This document shows, piece by piece, positions 1-8,800 of a DNA stretch of 33,098 nt. The notes under the pieces were generated by a model. That model had not been told where the DNA came from and did no database searches. It worked only from the letters and a program-made list of their open reading frames with translations. The position numbers and the translations under genes were made by a program. The stretch comes from Pseudomonadota bacterium (GTDB lineage Bacteria; Pseudomonadota; Gammaproteobacteria; Acidiferrobacterales; UBA6901), in contig JAJYEK010000032.1 in the NCBI GenBank assembly GCA_021785795.1, positions 1 to 33,098 on the forward strand. The letters are read 5' to 3'. Each line of letters begins with the position of its first letter. Position 1 is the stretch's first letter.

Positions 1-1342
1 TGGCGCCATGGACGCTTCCAACCTGCTCAAGCCCGTGCTGTCCTCGGGCGACCTGAAGTGCATCGGCTCGACGACCTACCAGGAGTACCGCGGCATCTTC
101 GAGAAGGACCGGGCGCTGTCGCGGCGATTCCAGAAGATTGACGTGACCGAGCCGAGCGTCGAGGAGACGGTGCAGATACTGCAGGGACTCAAGGCTCGCT
201 TCGAGCAGCACCACGGCGTACGTTACACCAGCCAGGCGCTGCGCATGGCTGCCGAGCTGTCGGCGCGCTTCATCAATGACCGGCACCTGCCGGACAAGGC
301 GATCGACGTGATCGACGAAGCGGGGGCGAGCGTCCATCTTCAGGCGCCGGGCAAGCGCAAAAAGACCATCGGGGTGGGGGATATCGAGGATATCGTCGCC
401 AAGATCGCCCGCATTCCACCCAAGAGCGTGTCTTCGTCGGACATCAAGGCGCTGCGCACCCTGGAGCGGGACCTGAAGCTGGTCGTGTTCGGCCAGGACC
501 AGGCGATCGACGCCCTGGCGACCTCCATCAAAATGGCGCGGTCCGGTCTGGGTCAGCCGGAGAAGCCGATTGGCTCGTACCTGTTTTCCGGGCCGACTGG
601 GGTAGGCAAGACCGAAGTCACGCGCCAGCTCGCGAAAGTGCTGGGACTGGAGCTGATCCGGTTTGACATGTCCGAATACATGGAACGGCATACGGTATCG
701 CGCCTGATCGGCGCGCCGCCGGGCTATGTCGGTTTCGACCAGGGCGGGCTTCTGACCGACGCGGTGACAAAGCATCCGCACGCAGTGCTGCTGCTCGATG
801 AGGTCGAGAAGGCCCATCAGGACGTGTTCAACCTGCTGCTGCAGGTGATGGATCACGGGACCCTGACGGACAACAACGGGCGCAAGGCGGATTTTCGTAA
901 CATTATCATCGTCATGACGACCAATGCGGGCGCCGAGTCCATGGGCCGTTCGTCCATGGGGTTCCGCCACCAGGATCACAGCGGCGACGACGTCGAGGCG
1001 ATCAAGCGGATGTTTAGCCCTGAGTTCCGCAACCGGCTGGACGCAGTCATTCCGTTCCGGGCGCTGGACAAGGGCACGATCGCACATGTAGTGGACAAGT
1101 TCATCCTGGAGCTGGAGGCCCAGCTGGAAGAGCGCAGTGTCACCGTGGAATTCGATGAGCGCGCCCGGGCCTGGCTGGCGGAGCATGGTTACGACGCGGC
1201 AATGGGTGCAAGGCCCATGGCGCGCCTGATCCGCGAGAAGGTAAAGAAGCCCCTTGCCGACGAGCTCCTGTTCGGCAAGCTCGCAGGAGGCGGGCATGTG
1301 CAGGTGAGCGTCAAGGACGGGGAGCTCGCCTTCGGGTTCTGA
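1..1342 (+). CDS. clpA: ATP-dependent Clp protease ATP-binding subunit ClpA (3' part)
   Basis: This is the C-terminal part of ClpA, the AAA+ unfoldase that feeds ClpS-delivered N-degron substrates to ClpP in the cytoplasm. The frame is open from base 2, so the gene continues off the left edge; about 446 residues are visible. They include the end of the first AAA+ module (IGSTTYQEYR, FEKDRALSRRF sensor/arginine-finger region), the ClpA-type linker (RHLPDKAIDVIDEAGA), and the second AAA+ module with Walker A GPTGVGKT near bases 590-613 and Walker [13 protein letters not shown]. The loop MGFRHQDH sits where the ClpP-docking IG(F/L) tripeptide of ClpA lies. ClpA rather than ClpB is shown by the short linker without the long coiled-coil M domain. 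In enterobacteria clpA lies next to infA; here two small genes separate them. The family is certain; the N-domain and any upstream clpS are outside the window. Confidence 0.97.
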   Translation, partial: GAMDASNLLKPVLSSGDLKCIGSTTYQEYRGIFEKDRALSRRFQKIDVTEPSVEETVQILQGLKARFEQHHGVRYTSQALRMAAELSARFINDRHLPDKAIDVIDEAGASVHLQAPGKRKKTIGVGDIEDIVAKIARIPPKSVSSSDIKALRTLERDLKLVVFGQDQAIDALATSIKMARSGLGQPEKPIGSYLFSGPTGVGKTEVTRQLAKVLGLELIRFDMSEYMERHTVSRLIGAPPGYVGFDQGGLLTDAVTKHPHAVLLLDEVEKAHQDVFNLLLQVMDHGTLTDNNGRKADFRNIIIVMTTNAGAESMGRSSMGFRHQDHSGDDVEAIKRMFSPEFRNRLDAVIPFRALDKGTIAHVVDKFILELEAQLEERSVTVEFDERARAWLAEHGYDAAMGARPMARLIREKVKKPLADELLFGKLAGGGHVQVSVKDGELAFGF

Positions 1343-1733
1343 CGGCCGTCGCCAGTTTGCGCTTGCGCAGCCCGGAGCGGGGAAAAACCTGCCCGGGTTG
1401 CGCAGGGTCTGCTTCGTACCCGGCTCCGCTGATCAAGGAATTCCACACGGGAACAAGAGCTTATCGTGGCCCGTGCGGCCGGTCTCCGGTACTGGTGATA
1501 GCGCCCGGATCGGGGCGGGGTTCAGTGTGCGCGGGATCCCGGCCCGGCGGAGGCGGCCCCGACTGCGTCCTGCAGAATAAACGGGCGGGTTGCAGCGTCT
1601 TACATCATGTCGATGCCCTTTTGAGTTGTACCCGTTCCCGGGTACCGGGGTCCCGAGTGGCGATCACCAGGCATTAAGAGCCACGGTCACAGTTCCATCA
1701 TCACTTGATTTATCTCGATAGGAGACAGAACCC
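1343..1733. other. Gene-free interval between clpA and the DsrE-like gene
   Basis: These 391 bases hold no reading frame with recognisable protein content; the open frames here are arginine/proline-rich antisense or out-of-phase artefacts. The only structure seen is the short hairpin listed at 1628-1645 and a Shine-Dalgarno-like AGGAGA at about 1720, just ahead of the next gene. I see no T-run terminator after clpA and no convincing -35/-10 pair. Confidence 0.6.
1628..1645 (+). repeat. GC-rich inverted repeat upstream of the DsrE-like gene
   Basis: GTACCCG (1628-1634) and CGGGTAC (1639-1645) are perfect inverted copies around a four-base loop TTCC. The stem lies about 90 bases before the ATG of the secreted DsrE-like gene. 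It could be an RNA hairpin in its leader, an operator, or a weak terminator of clpA readthrough. There is no T-run, so a canonical intrinsic terminator is unlikely. Confidence 0.4.
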
Positions 1734-2162
1734 ATGCGTAAACATGCGATTGCACTGGCCATGCTGACTTTTGTGACCTTGCTGGGCGCAATTCCCGCGG
1801 CGCAGGCGGCCGTGACAAAGGTTGTGCTGCAGATCAGCAACGCGAAGCCTGCGACGCAGACTCTGGTGCTCAACGTTGCCAATAACCTCATCAATGCCTA
1901 TGGTCTCGACAATGTGAAGATCCACGTCGTCGCATTTGGACCCGGCCTGAAGCTGCTGTTCGCAAAGAACCCGAACCTTATCCGCATCCAGAGCCTTTCT
2001 GCATCGGGAGTCCACTTCGATGCCTGCGAGAATACTCTGGCAGCCATGACCAAGCAGCTCGGCTATCGGCCGAAACTGGATCCGTATGCGACTCCGGTTC
2101 CGGCAGGGATTGTCCAGATCGTGAAGCTGGTGCATCGCGGCTACACGCTGGTGAAGCCTTAG
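1734..2162 (+). CDS. Secreted DsrE/DsrF-fold family protein
   Basis: This 142-residue protein begins with a Sec signal peptide (basic MRKH, hydrophobic core to about residue 20, AQA-A cleavage near 25-26). The remaining ~115 residues have a DsrE-like alpha/beta layout: VTKVVLQISN strand, a helix, KIHVVAFGPGLKLL, then a helix with one cysteine, C98 (HFDACENTL). Cytoplasmic DsrE proteins carry persulfide on a conserved Cys in sulfur oxidisers. Exported versions are common in proteobacteria but functionally unassigned, so a periplasmic sulfur-handling role is inference. The start is supported by AGGAGACAG about ten bases before the ATG. The gene lies between clpA and infA, where it is not part of the usual order. 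A possible weak terminator hairpin follows. I am confident of export and fairly confident of the fold assignment, not of function. Confidence 0.8.
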   Translation: MRKHAIALAMLTFVTLLGAIPAAQAAVTKVVLQISNAKPATQTLVLNVANNLINAYGLDNVKIHVVAFGPGLKLLFAKNPNLIRIQSLSASGVHFDACENTLAAMTKQLGYRPKLDPYATPVPAGIVQIVKLVHRGYTLVKP

Positions 2163-2190
2163 CCGCAGGGATCCCACCGCGGTCCTGCGG
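2163..2190 (+). terminator. Possible weak terminator after the DsrE-like gene
   Basis: CCGCAGG (2163-2169) pairs perfectly with CCTGCGG (2184-2190) across a 14-base loop, starting directly after the TAG stop codon. It is followed by AGCTTTCC, not a real T-run, so termination may be partial. A second 6-bp stem, GCCAGG/CCTGGC at 2227-2246, lies just before the next gene. Confidence 0.35.
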
Positions 2191-2259
2191 AGCTTTCCGG
2201 TCCGAGCCGGACGGCGGGCACGGCTTGCCAGGGACGGCAGCCTGGCTTAGGGTAACGGC

Positions 2260-2604
2260 ATGAAGCCCATCATCGTGTCGCAGTCAGCGCCGACTCTTGA
2301 ATCGAGTCGCCCGCTGTACGAGCGCGTGCCGACACGCGACGAGCACGGTCAGCGTCTGAGTGATTTCATGGTCCTGTTTCCCGGCCTGCGCAACCGACCG
2401 GCGCATCAGCTCGCCGAGATCCTCGGCCGCATCCAGGCAGTGCTGGGCCGGTATGCGGAAGTGGTATTTGCGGAACTCAACATGCGGCTCAATCTGCTAT
2501 GGATATCGGTGCGCCCCAGGCCGGGGGTAATTCTGGAGATTGCGGCAGCCATCAAGGCCATGATGCCTGAAGCGCTGCTTGTGGGTGAACGATGCTGGAG
2601 CTGA
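2260..2604 (+). CDS. Conserved hypothetical protein, 114 aa
   Basis: I do not recognise a characterised family. The protein is soluble, with no signal peptide or membrane segment. Its central part reads like a compact alpha/beta domain: DFMVLFPGLRNRPAHQLAEI, then a helix ILGRIQAVLGRY, then strands EVVFAELNMRLNLLWISVRP, and a helix LEIAAAIKAMMPEALLV. The amphipathic regularity and lack of low-complexity content suggest a real gene. It follows the DsrE-like gene by about 97 bases on the same strand and converges on infA with 36 bases between stop codons. The ribosome-binding site is weak (TAGGGTAACGGC before the ATG). From memory, similar short proteins of unknown role occur in other gammaproteobacteria, but I cannot verify this here. 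Confidence 0.7.
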   Translation: MKPIIVSQSAPTLESSRPLYERVPTRDEHGQRLSDFMVLFPGLRNRPAHQLAEILGRIQAVLGRYAEVVFAELNMRLNLLWISVRPRPGVILEIAAAIKAMMPEALLVGERCWS

Positions 2605-2640
2605 ACCTGCGCGCCGATGGTGCGGCAGTCGGCAGAACTG

Positions 2641-2859
2641 TCAGCGCGCGCGGACCGTGATGCGGCCCTTGGAGAGGTCGTAAGGGGTGAGCTGCACGGT
2701 GACCTTGTCGCCGGTCAGGATGCGGATGTAGTTCTTGCGCATCTTTCCGGAAATGTGGGCGGTGACCACATGACCGTTCTCGAGCTGGACCCGGAACAGG
2801 GTGTTCGGCAGGGTCTCGATGATCGTCCCTTCCATTTCAATGCTTTCTTCTCTTGCCAC
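2641..2859 (-). CDS. infA: Translation initiation factor IF-1
   Basis: This is IF-1, the small S1/OB-fold factor that occupies the 30S A site during initiation. It has 72 residues with the nearly invariant core [31 protein letters not shown] and [14 protein letters not shown], ending [10 protein letters not shown] place the start at a GTG (2859) so that the protein begins (M)AREESIEM and matches the usual 72-residue length. GAGG at 2869-2866 lies six bases upstream as a good Shine-Dalgarno site. The longer in-frame GTG at 2871 would add four residues and bury that site. A small 5-bp stem (2887-2900) lies in the leader. IF-1 stands upstream of the N-degron enzymes on the same strand, but a 134-bp gap separates it from the preceding gene. 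Confidence 0.97.
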   Translation of the reverse strand: MAREESIEMEGTIIETLPNTLFRVQLENGHVVTAHISGKMRKNYIRILTGDKVTVQLTPYDLSKGRITVRAR

Positions 2860-3005
2860 GCCTGACCTCACGGTTGAATTCGGAACGGGGTCGTCACCCC
2901 CTCTGCTGGCGCCGTATGATGCCCCACTCGCGGAAGGGCGTAAAGGCGCAGTTTAGGATTCGGTGTGGAGGGGCACGCAGGCGGTCCGGAGGCAGGCGGC
3001 TGTTA

Positions 3006-3251
3006 TCAGCCGAATCTGCTGCCGGCGCGCTGGCGATGAGCCGGGACCAACCAAGCGACATGCGGGTGAATCGCCTCTTCGCTGAGCATGATATCGACAG
3101 CAAGAAAACGGGCCAGCTCGGCGTCGCTCGTCAGGCTTGAAACGCTTTCTCGCAATTTGCGGTAATGAAAGTCGTTTATATACAGCGTATTGGGATGGAA
3201 TCCGTGATCCGCACGGAAGTCGCGGAACAGGCGGAAGAGAAAACTGAGCAT
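3006..3251 (-). CDS. Conserved hypothetical protein, 81 aa
   Basis: I do not know its function. From the ATG at 3251 it is a soluble 81-residue protein. The most conserved-looking part is RDFRADHGFHPNTLYINDFHYRKL, followed by a helix (LRESVSSL), and the end DIMLSEEAIHPHVAWL. A tract 'HGFxPNTLYIN...H...L' with a later 'HPHVAW' is reminiscent of short uncharacterised gammaproteobacterial proteins. The frame is open 39 codons further upstream, but that extension is low-complexity. GGGGAC about nine bases before the chosen ATG supports the shorter form. It sits between bpt and infA on the same strand, 220 bases from bpt. Confidence 0.7.
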   Translation of the reverse strand: MLSFLFRLFRDFRADHGFHPNTLYINDFHYRKLRESVSSLTSDAELARFLAVDIMLSEEAIHPHVAWLVPAHRQRAGSRFG

Positions 3252-3471
3252 GGCTGTAGTCCCCAGGGGAAGGAGCAATCCGCAGGACACTGCTGCCTGG
3301 GAGTGCTCTGGCTTGCCTCCAATCGCCGGCCCGGTGGCGCGGCCCATCGATCCCGTCGGTGCCGGCACAAATTATCGCGGGATGATGACCGCACGATGAC
3401 CATAACGCAGCCCGGACCGAAATCCGGGCCTGGTCCGCGGCGCCGCCGGTGATACGGTCCGGGTGGCCGCA

Positions 3472-4236
3472 TCAGGAACGCCTGTTGACAAGTGGCTCCC
3501 AGCGCCCGTCGCGCAGGGCTTCCAGGGGCTGAAAGTTTGTCTTGTAGGCCATTTTCGGGCTTTGCGCGATCCAGTAGCCCAGATACAGCCACGGCAGGCC
3601 GCGCCGCCGGGCCTCGGCGATCTGCCACAGGATCGCGTAGACGCCCAGGGCGCGTGCCCGTGCTTCGGGATCGTAAAAGGTGTAGACAGCGGAAAGTCCA
3701 TCCGGCAGCACATCGGTCACCGCAACACCCAGCAGATCACCGACCCGGTGGTGCGGCGCAGCGCCCGCGTCAACTGCCGGGCCGGCCACGCGCAGCTCGC
3801 AGAATTCGGTTTCCATGTGCGCGCTGCGCAGAAACCCGATGTATTTTTCTGGATCAGGATCGTCCATGGTGGAACCGGGATGGCGGCCGGCCTGGTAGCG
3901 GCGATACAGCGAAAAATGTTCGGAACTGAAACCGGCGGGCCGGATGGCCACGTGGACGTCGGCGTTTCTCTTCCAGACCCGCTTCTGGCCCCGCGAGGGG
4001 CGGAAACGTTGCACCGGAATGCGTACCGGAATGCAGGCTGCGCAGCCCTCGCAATAGGGCCGATATACCAGTTCGCCGCTGCGGCGGAAACCCTGTCGGA
4101 CAAAGTCGGCGTAGCTACGGGCGTCGAGCGCCTGGTGCGGATCCACGAACACGATCGTGCTGTTCCGCTCTGGCAGATAGCTGCAAGGATGCGGCATCGA
4201 CAGGTACAGATTCGGTTTGCTCTGGGTAGCCGTCAT
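3472..4236 (-). CDS. bpt: Aspartate/glutamate leucyltransferase (Bpt)
   Basis: Bpt transfers leucine from Leu-tRNA to proteins with N-terminal Asp or Glu, creating primary N-degrons for ClpS/ClpAP in the cytoplasm. The 254-residue product has the ATE N-domain cysteines (C18 in MPHPCSYLP, then C62, C65 and C68 in [11 protein letters not shown]) and the GNAT-like C-terminal domain with [27 protein letters not shown] and [12 protein letters not shown]. The ATG at 4236 gives the usual start; the open frame extends 49 codons upstream, but that part is inside aat and not protein-like. Its ATG overlaps the aat stop codon (ATGA), so translation is probably coupled. With clpA nearby, the block holds both leucyl transferases and the unfoldase of the bacterial N-degron pathway. 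Confidence 0.94.
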   Translation of the reverse strand: MTATQSKPNLYLSMPHPCSYLPERNSTIVFVDPHQALDARSYADFVRQGFRRSGELVYRPYCEGCAACIPVRIPVQRFRPSRGQKRVWKRNADVHVAIRPAGFSSEHFSLYRRYQAGRHPGSTMDDPDPEKYIGFLRSAHMETEFCELRVAGPAVDAGAAPHHRVGDLLGVAVTDVLPDGLSAVYTFYDPEARARALGVYAILWQIAEARRRGLPWLYLGYWIAQSPKMAYKTNFQPLEALRDGRWEPLVNRRS

Positions 4237-4946
4237 CGGCTTGCTGCCTGAGTCCCGAGTTCCGATGTCCAGGCCCCGGGACGTCCTGGAAGTCTGAGGG
4301 CAGCAGCGAGCAGCATCAGGAAGCGTGACCGGGGCATCTCTTCGGCGCCCAGGCTGGAGAGGTGTGCGGATGCGACCTGGCAATCAATCAGACTGTAGTT
4401 CCAGGTCTCGAGCTGCCGCACCAGATGCGTCAGAGCAACCTTGGATGCGTCGGTGGTCCGGCTGAACATGGATTCTCCGAAGAACGCGCCGCCCAGCGAT
4501 ACGCCGTACAGGCCCCCGACGAGATCTTCGCCCAGCCAGGTTTCCACCGAATGAGCATGGCCTTCTGCGTACAGGCGGCAGTACGCATCCTGCATCTCGG
4601 ATGTGATCCAGGTGCCGCCGCCAGGCTGGTTGCGGCGCGGCTCTGCGCAGCGCTCGATTACCGACCGGAATGCCATGTCCAGCGTGACACGGAATCGCCC
4701 GCTTTTCAGCGTCTTGCGGAGGCTGCGGGAAATCCTGAGTTGCTGCGGGAACAGCACCATGCGGGGGTCCGGTGACCACCACAGGACCGGCTGCCCGGGG
4801 CTATACCAGGGAAATATGCCGCAGCGGTATGCTTCGAGCAGCCGCTCGCTTCCCAGATCGCCGCCGACCGCCAGCAGTCCCTCCGCCGAAGCCATCTCCG
4901 GCGGCGGGAAGCGTATCTTGGATCCGTAGGGCATCAATATCGGCAT
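4233..4946 (-). CDS. aat: Leucyl/phenylalanyl-tRNA-protein transferase (Aat)
   Basis: Aat adds Leu or Phe from aminoacyl-tRNA to proteins with N-terminal Lys or Arg, marking them for ClpS/ClpAP. The 237-residue form from the ATG at 4946 contains the family signatures GLLAVGGDL (23-31), [23 protein letters not shown] (about 40-62), [42 protein letters not shown] and SLIDCQ. The frame is open to 5036, but the extra 30 residues are Arg/Pro-rich and unlike Aat N-termini; a second ATG at 4934 is also possible. No strong Shine-Dalgarno site separates these choices. It overlaps bpt by four bases and follows the FemAB-like gene with 105 bases between, so the three may be one transcription unit. Confidence 0.94.
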   Translation of the reverse strand: MPILMPYGSKIRFPPPEMASAEGLLAVGGDLGSERLLEAYRCGIFPWYSPGQPVLWWSPDPRMVLFPQQLRISRSLRKTLKSGRFRVTLDMAFRSVIERCAEPRRNQPGGGTWITSEMQDAYCRLYAEGHAHSVETWLGEDLVGGLYGVSLGGAFFGESMFSRTTDASKVALTHLVRQLETWNYSLIDCQVASAHLSSLGAEEMPRSRFLMLLAAALRLPGRPGAWTSELGTQAASR

Positions 4947-5051
4947 GACGGGTGCGGTGGCATAGTCCGATCGGTTGGGTGGCCGGAAGCCGGCAATCCT
5001 CCCGGGACCCCAAGCTCGCCGTGCCCAGGGCCGCACACGGGCGCGTTCCGG

Positions 5052-6197
5052 TCAGATTCCATCCCTTTTTTTGAACGGTGAATGTTCATGAAGTTCATCG
5101 AGATGGGATTCCATTGCGCCATCCTCGCGGTCCAGGAAATCGGCCACCGCACGTGCGAATTCCGGATGGCGGAGCCAGTGGGCGGAATACGTCTTGTTGG
5201 GAAGGAAGCCGCGCGCCTGTTTGTGGCCGCCCTGGGCGCCTCCCTCGAACCGTGCGATACCGGCGGCGATGCAGTACTCGATGGCGCGGTAATAGCAGGT
5301 CTCGAAATGCAGGCCCGGAATGTCCTGCATTCCCCCCCAGTAGCGGCCGTACAGCGTGTCCGCGCTGCGGAAGTTGAGTGCTGCGGCAATATCCTCGGAG
5401 CCGTTGCGGGCGACGACCATGACAACGCGATCGCGCAGGGTTTCTGCGAGCGCCAGAAAGAACTCCGGTGTCAGGAATGGCGCGCCCCCGTACTTGCGGA
5501 TGGTGTCGAGGTGGAATTCATAGAACCGCTCCCAATGCTTCGGGCGGATATCATCGCCGGTCAGTACCACCGTGTCGATGCCCGCCTCGCGCAGTTGCTG
5601 GCGCTCGCGCCGGATCTTCTTGCGCTTCTGGGACGAGAAGTCCGCTAGAAATTCCTCGAAATCCCGGTAGCCGCGGTTATGCCAGTGGAACTGGTAGCCG
5701 GTCCTTCGCATCATGCCGCAGGCTTCCAGGGCTGCCATGTCGGCGTCCGCGGGAAACAGCCAATGCAGCGACGAAACACCCAGCTGGTCGGCCAGGTCGC
5801 GTGCCGCGCCGATCAGGCGATTCCTGGTCGTGCCCGGATCTGCATCGGGAGCCACGAGCAGGCGCGGGCCGGCAGCGGGCGTGAACGGGACCGCGGCCAC
5901 GAGTTTCGGGTAATAGCGCAGGCCGGCACGGCCATATGCGTCCGCCCACGCCCAGTCGAATACGAATTCGCCGAACGAGTGGCTCTTGAGGTACAACGGT
6001 ACCGCGCCGATCAGCCGGTCGTCGGAATCGTGCAGCAACAGGTGCTGCGCCGTCCAGCCGGTGGCGGCGCAGGCGCATCCGCTATACTCAAGCGCATAGA
6101 GGAAGGCATGACAGAGGAATGGATTGTCGCCGCCAGTCAGGCGATCCCAGTCATCCGGTCGGACCTGCTCGAGGCTTTCTGCAACCGATACCCGCAT
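5052..6197 (-). CDS. FemAB/GNAT-like acyltransferase (COG3146-type)
   Basis: A 381-residue cytoplasmic protein of the GNAT superfamily group called DUF482 or FemAB_like. Characteristic stretches are DNPFLCHAFLYALE near the N-terminus, LPLYLKSHSFGEFVFDWAWADAY, the basic tract SSQKRKKIRRERQ, and the C-terminal ALNFRSADTLYGRYWG, LHFETCYYRAIEYCI and RFEGGAQGGHKQARGF. Members are predicted to acylate an unknown substrate; I cannot name it. The ATG at 6197 (MRVSVAES) fits family starts better than one 12 codons upstream. The gene lies directly upstream of aat-bpt on the same strand, a neighbourhood I recall in other gammaproteobacteria. Whether it belongs to N-degron biology is unknown. Confidence 0.85.
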   Translation of the reverse strand: MRVSVAESLEQVRPDDWDRLTGGDNPFLCHAFLYALEYSGCACAATGWTAQHLLLHDSDDRLIGAVPLYLKSHSFGEFVFDWAWADAYGRAGLRYYPKLVAAVPFTPAAGPRLLVAPDADPGTTRNRLIGAARDLADQLGVSSLHWLFPADADMAALEACGMMRRTGYQFHWHNRGYRDFEEFLADFSSQKRKKIRRERQQLREAGIDTVVLTGDDIRPKHWERFYEFHLDTIRKYGGAPFLTPEFFLALAETLRDRVVMVVARNGSEDIAAALNFRSADTLYGRYWGGMQDIPGLHFETCYYRAIEYCIAAGIARFEGGAQGGHKQARGFLPNKTYSAHWLRHPEFARAVADFLDREDGAMESHLDELHEHSPFKKRDGI

Positions 6198-6755
6198 GGA
6201 TCCAGTGTAATACTGTGACCGCCCGTGGGTCACGGTGTTTGAACAGGGGCCCGGATTCCTTCTGCAGGGGCGTCCGCCGGGACATGCGGCTCAGGCAGGC
6301 GGCTCCTCCTGCGTGGCGGCTGTTCGGGGCGATCCCTAAAGGGTTCTCGAAGCAGGGTTTTGCGGGCGCGCGCGAAGCGGTGCTCGCCGGGCCAACATGG
6401 TTGCGATGGCGGCATGCGCGGCGTCCGGCAGAATCCGGCCAGATGCCTGCCGCGCCAGTCGCGGGAGCGCGGGCAGTCGCGCCCGGACAACCGGTGCGCG
6501 GGCGTTGCTCGGTTGCCGGAACTGCACCGGCAATGCCGGGTACGCTGGCCGCCCGCCCCCGCTATGGTCCGCGGCGGGAGGTTCATTTATGGGGCGGATT
6601 GGCCCACAATAGCCGCGGCTGTTGCGATCCTGCAACCGCCCAGATGTGCAGATCGCGGCAGGCCCGGCGGCGGAAATGGATACGACGATATCATCTCAGA
6701 CACCCTCTCGCTGCGGTTGCTGGGCGCCCCCATGCGTGCGGCGGAGATGGGCCTG
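6198..6755. other. Gene-free interval upstream of nadE
   Basis: These 558 bases separate the start codons of two divergent genes. The open frames across it encode Arg/Pro/Gly-rich sequence with no recognisable domain, and I find no tRNA, SRP RNA, tmRNA or RNase P signature. Contents I can point to are an inverted repeat GTGACC/GGTCAC (6215-6220, 6228-6233) just upstream of the FemAB-like gene, and a weak promoter-like pair TTCATT-17-CACAAT at roughly 6584-6612 pointing toward nadE. Confidence 0.55.
6215..6233. repeat. Inverted repeat upstream of the FemAB-like gene
   Basis: GTGACC (6215-6220) and GGTCAC (6228-6233) form a perfect 6-bp inverted repeat with a seven-base spacer, 18 bases before the FemAB-like ATG. 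It could be an operator half-site pair or a leader hairpin. The spacing does not fit a CRP/FNR box. Support is only the symmetry. Confidence 0.3.
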
Positions 6756-8375
6756 ATGGCGCTGCGGCTGGCGGTTGCCCAGACCAACCTCCTGGTCGGG
6801 GACGTTCCCGGCAACGTCGAGCGCGTGCTCCGGGCGGTCGACCGCGCGCGCCGCATCGAGGCGGATGCCGTGGTGTTCCCCGAGCTCACGCTCACCAGCT
6901 ATCCACCGGAAGACCTTCTGCTGCGCGGGCACCTCTACGATCAGGTGCAGGCGGGGCTCGACCGGCTGTGCCGTGACGTCCGCGGCATCGACCTGATCGT
7001 AGGCTATCCGAGGCGCATTGACGGTAGGGTCTTCAATGCGGTTTCAGTCGTTCGCGACGGAGTCCTGGTAGCGACCTACCACAAGCACCTGCTGCCGAAC
7101 TACAGCGTGTTCGACGAAAAGCGCTATTTCGAGGCCGGCAGCGCCCCCTGTGTCGTCGACATCGCGGGCGTTCCCGTGGGCCTGACGATCTGCGAAGACG
7201 TCTGGCAGCCGCAACCGGTGCGGCTGACCGCCCAGGCCGGTGCGCGGCTCATGGTGACCGTCAATGCCTCGCCCTATCACATGGAAAAGGGGCGCGAGCG
7301 CGAACAGATCATGGCGGCGCGCGCCCGTGAGAACCGGATGCCGGCGGTCTACGTGAACCTCGTTGGAGGACAGGACGAACTCGTTTTTGACGGGGACTCG
7401 TTCGTGGTCGATGCGAATGGGGTCGTGACCCAGCGCTTTGCGGCATTCCAGGAAGGCCTGTTTGCCGTCGATTTTCGTGTTCACGGCACCGATGTTGTGC
7501 CGGTCGGCGTCCCACTGCCGGCGCCCATGCCTCCCGAGGAGGAGGTATATCGCGCGCTTGTGCTCGGCGTGCGCGACTACGTGACGAAGAACCGCTTTAA
7601 GGGAGTCGCCATCGGCCTCTCGGGAGGCATCGATTCGGCGCTCACGCTGTGCATTGCGGTCGACGCCCTGGGTGCCGAGCAGGTGGAAACGCTCATGATG
7701 CCGTCGCGATTCACCGCGACGATGAGCCTGGAAGACGCGGCGACCATGGCCAAGACGCTCGGAGTGCGGCACTCGATCATTCCCATCGAGCCGATGGTCA
7801 AGGCGTTCAACGAGGCGCTGCGCGAGGAATTTCGCGGGCGGGGCCGGGATGTCACGGAGGAGAACATCCAGGCGCGCATTCGCGGCAGCCTGCTGATGGC
7901 CGTTTCCAACAAGACCGGGCGCCTGGTGCTCACCACCGGAAACAAGAGCGAAATGGCGGTGGGCTATGCCACGCTCTACGGTGACATGGCCGGCGGTTAT
8001 GCCGCAATCAAGGATGTGTTCAAGACGCTGGTTTACCGGTTGGCTGGATACCGCAACCGCATTGCTCCCGTCATCCCCCTGCGAATGATAGAACGCCCGC
8101 CCTCCGCCGAGCTTGCCGCCGGTCAGAAGGATTCGGACAGCCTCCCGCCGTACGACGTGCTGGACCCGATTCTGGAGCAGTATATCGAGCACGACCGTTC
8201 CCCTCAGGACATCACCGCCGCCGGATTTGACGCCGCCACGGTGGGGCGCGTGGTCGCAATGGTGGACCGCAACGAGTATAAGCGGCGGCAGGCGGCGCCT
8301 GGGGTGCGCATTACGCGCCGTGCATTCGGCCGTGATCGCCGCTACCCCATTACCTCAGGCTATCGCGAGCTATAG
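6756..8375 (+). CDS. nadE: Glutamine-dependent NAD+ synthetase
   Basis: This enzyme makes NAD+ from deamido-NAD+, ATP and glutamine. The 539-residue protein has the two expected domains. An N-terminal nitrilase-type glutaminase carries the catalytic triad E43 (FPELTLTSYP), K110 (TYHKHLLPNY) and C146 (TICEDVWQ). A C-terminal synthetase domain has the PP-loop SGGIDSAL (289-296), and TTGNKSEMAVGYATLYGDMAGG near 393-414. I chose the ATG at 6756 because GGAG lies nine bases upstream and the product matches family length; ATGs at 6732 and 6747 are in frame. The frame remains open upstream to 6360, but that part is not protein-like. glnB follows in the same direction after 86 bases, which joins two nitrogen-linked functions. 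nadC elsewhere in the window is a second NAD pathway gene. Confidence 0.97.
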   Translation: MALRLAVAQTNLLVGDVPGNVERVLRAVDRARRIEADAVVFPELTLTSYPPEDLLLRGHLYDQVQAGLDRLCRDVRGIDLIVGYPRRIDGRVFNAVSVVRDGVLVATYHKHLLPNYSVFDEKRYFEAGSAPCVVDIAGVPVGLTICEDVWQPQPVRLTAQAGARLMVTVNASPYHMEKGREREQIMAARARENRMPAVYVNLVGGQDELVFDGDSFVVDANGVVTQRFAAFQEGLFAVDFRVHGTDVVPVGVPLPAPMPPEEEVYRALVLGVRDYVTKNRFKGVAIGLSGGIDSALTLCIAVDALGAEQVETLMMPSRFTATMSLEDAATMAKTLGVRHSIIPIEPMVKAFNEALREEFRGRGRDVTEENIQARIRGSLLMAVSNKTGRLVLTTGNKSEMAVGYATLYGDMAGGYAAIKDVFKTLVYRLAGYRNRIAPVIPLRMIERPPSAELAAGQKDSDSLPPYDVLDPILEQYIEHDRSPQDITAAGFDAATVGRVVAMVDRNEYKRRQAAPGVRITRRAFGRDRRYPITSGYREL

Positions 8376-8393
8376 GCGGCGGGAGCGTGCCAC

Positions 8394-8422
8394 TTGCAAA
8401 CCCCGCTGCGCGCGGATATGTT
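8394..8422 (+). promoter_or_regulatory. Possible sigma-70 promoter for glnB
   Basis: TTGCAA (8394-8399) and TATGTT (8417-8422) are 17 bases apart, each matching four of six consensus positions. An alternative -10, TAAAAT at 8425-8430, matches five of six but has no -35 at the right distance. I found no sigma-54 GG-N10-GC arrangement here. Support is modest. Confidence 0.35.
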
Positions 8423-8446
8423 GATAAAATTGGGCTGCTGGCCTAA

Positions 8447-8800
<354 letters not shown>

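Noticed and set aside
2860..3005. tRNA-Ser next to infA, as in E. coli
   Set aside because: No cloverleaf or tRNA consensus could be found; only a 5-bp stem is present.
6360..6755. N-terminal extension of nadE
   Set aside because: The first ~130 codons are Arg/Pro/Gly-rich and not homologous to the glutaminase domain, which begins at MALRLAVAQTN.
7044..8192. 382-residue minus-strand frame across nadE
   Set aside because: Antisense to a clear NAD synthetase; composition is His/Arg-rich with no recognisable motif.
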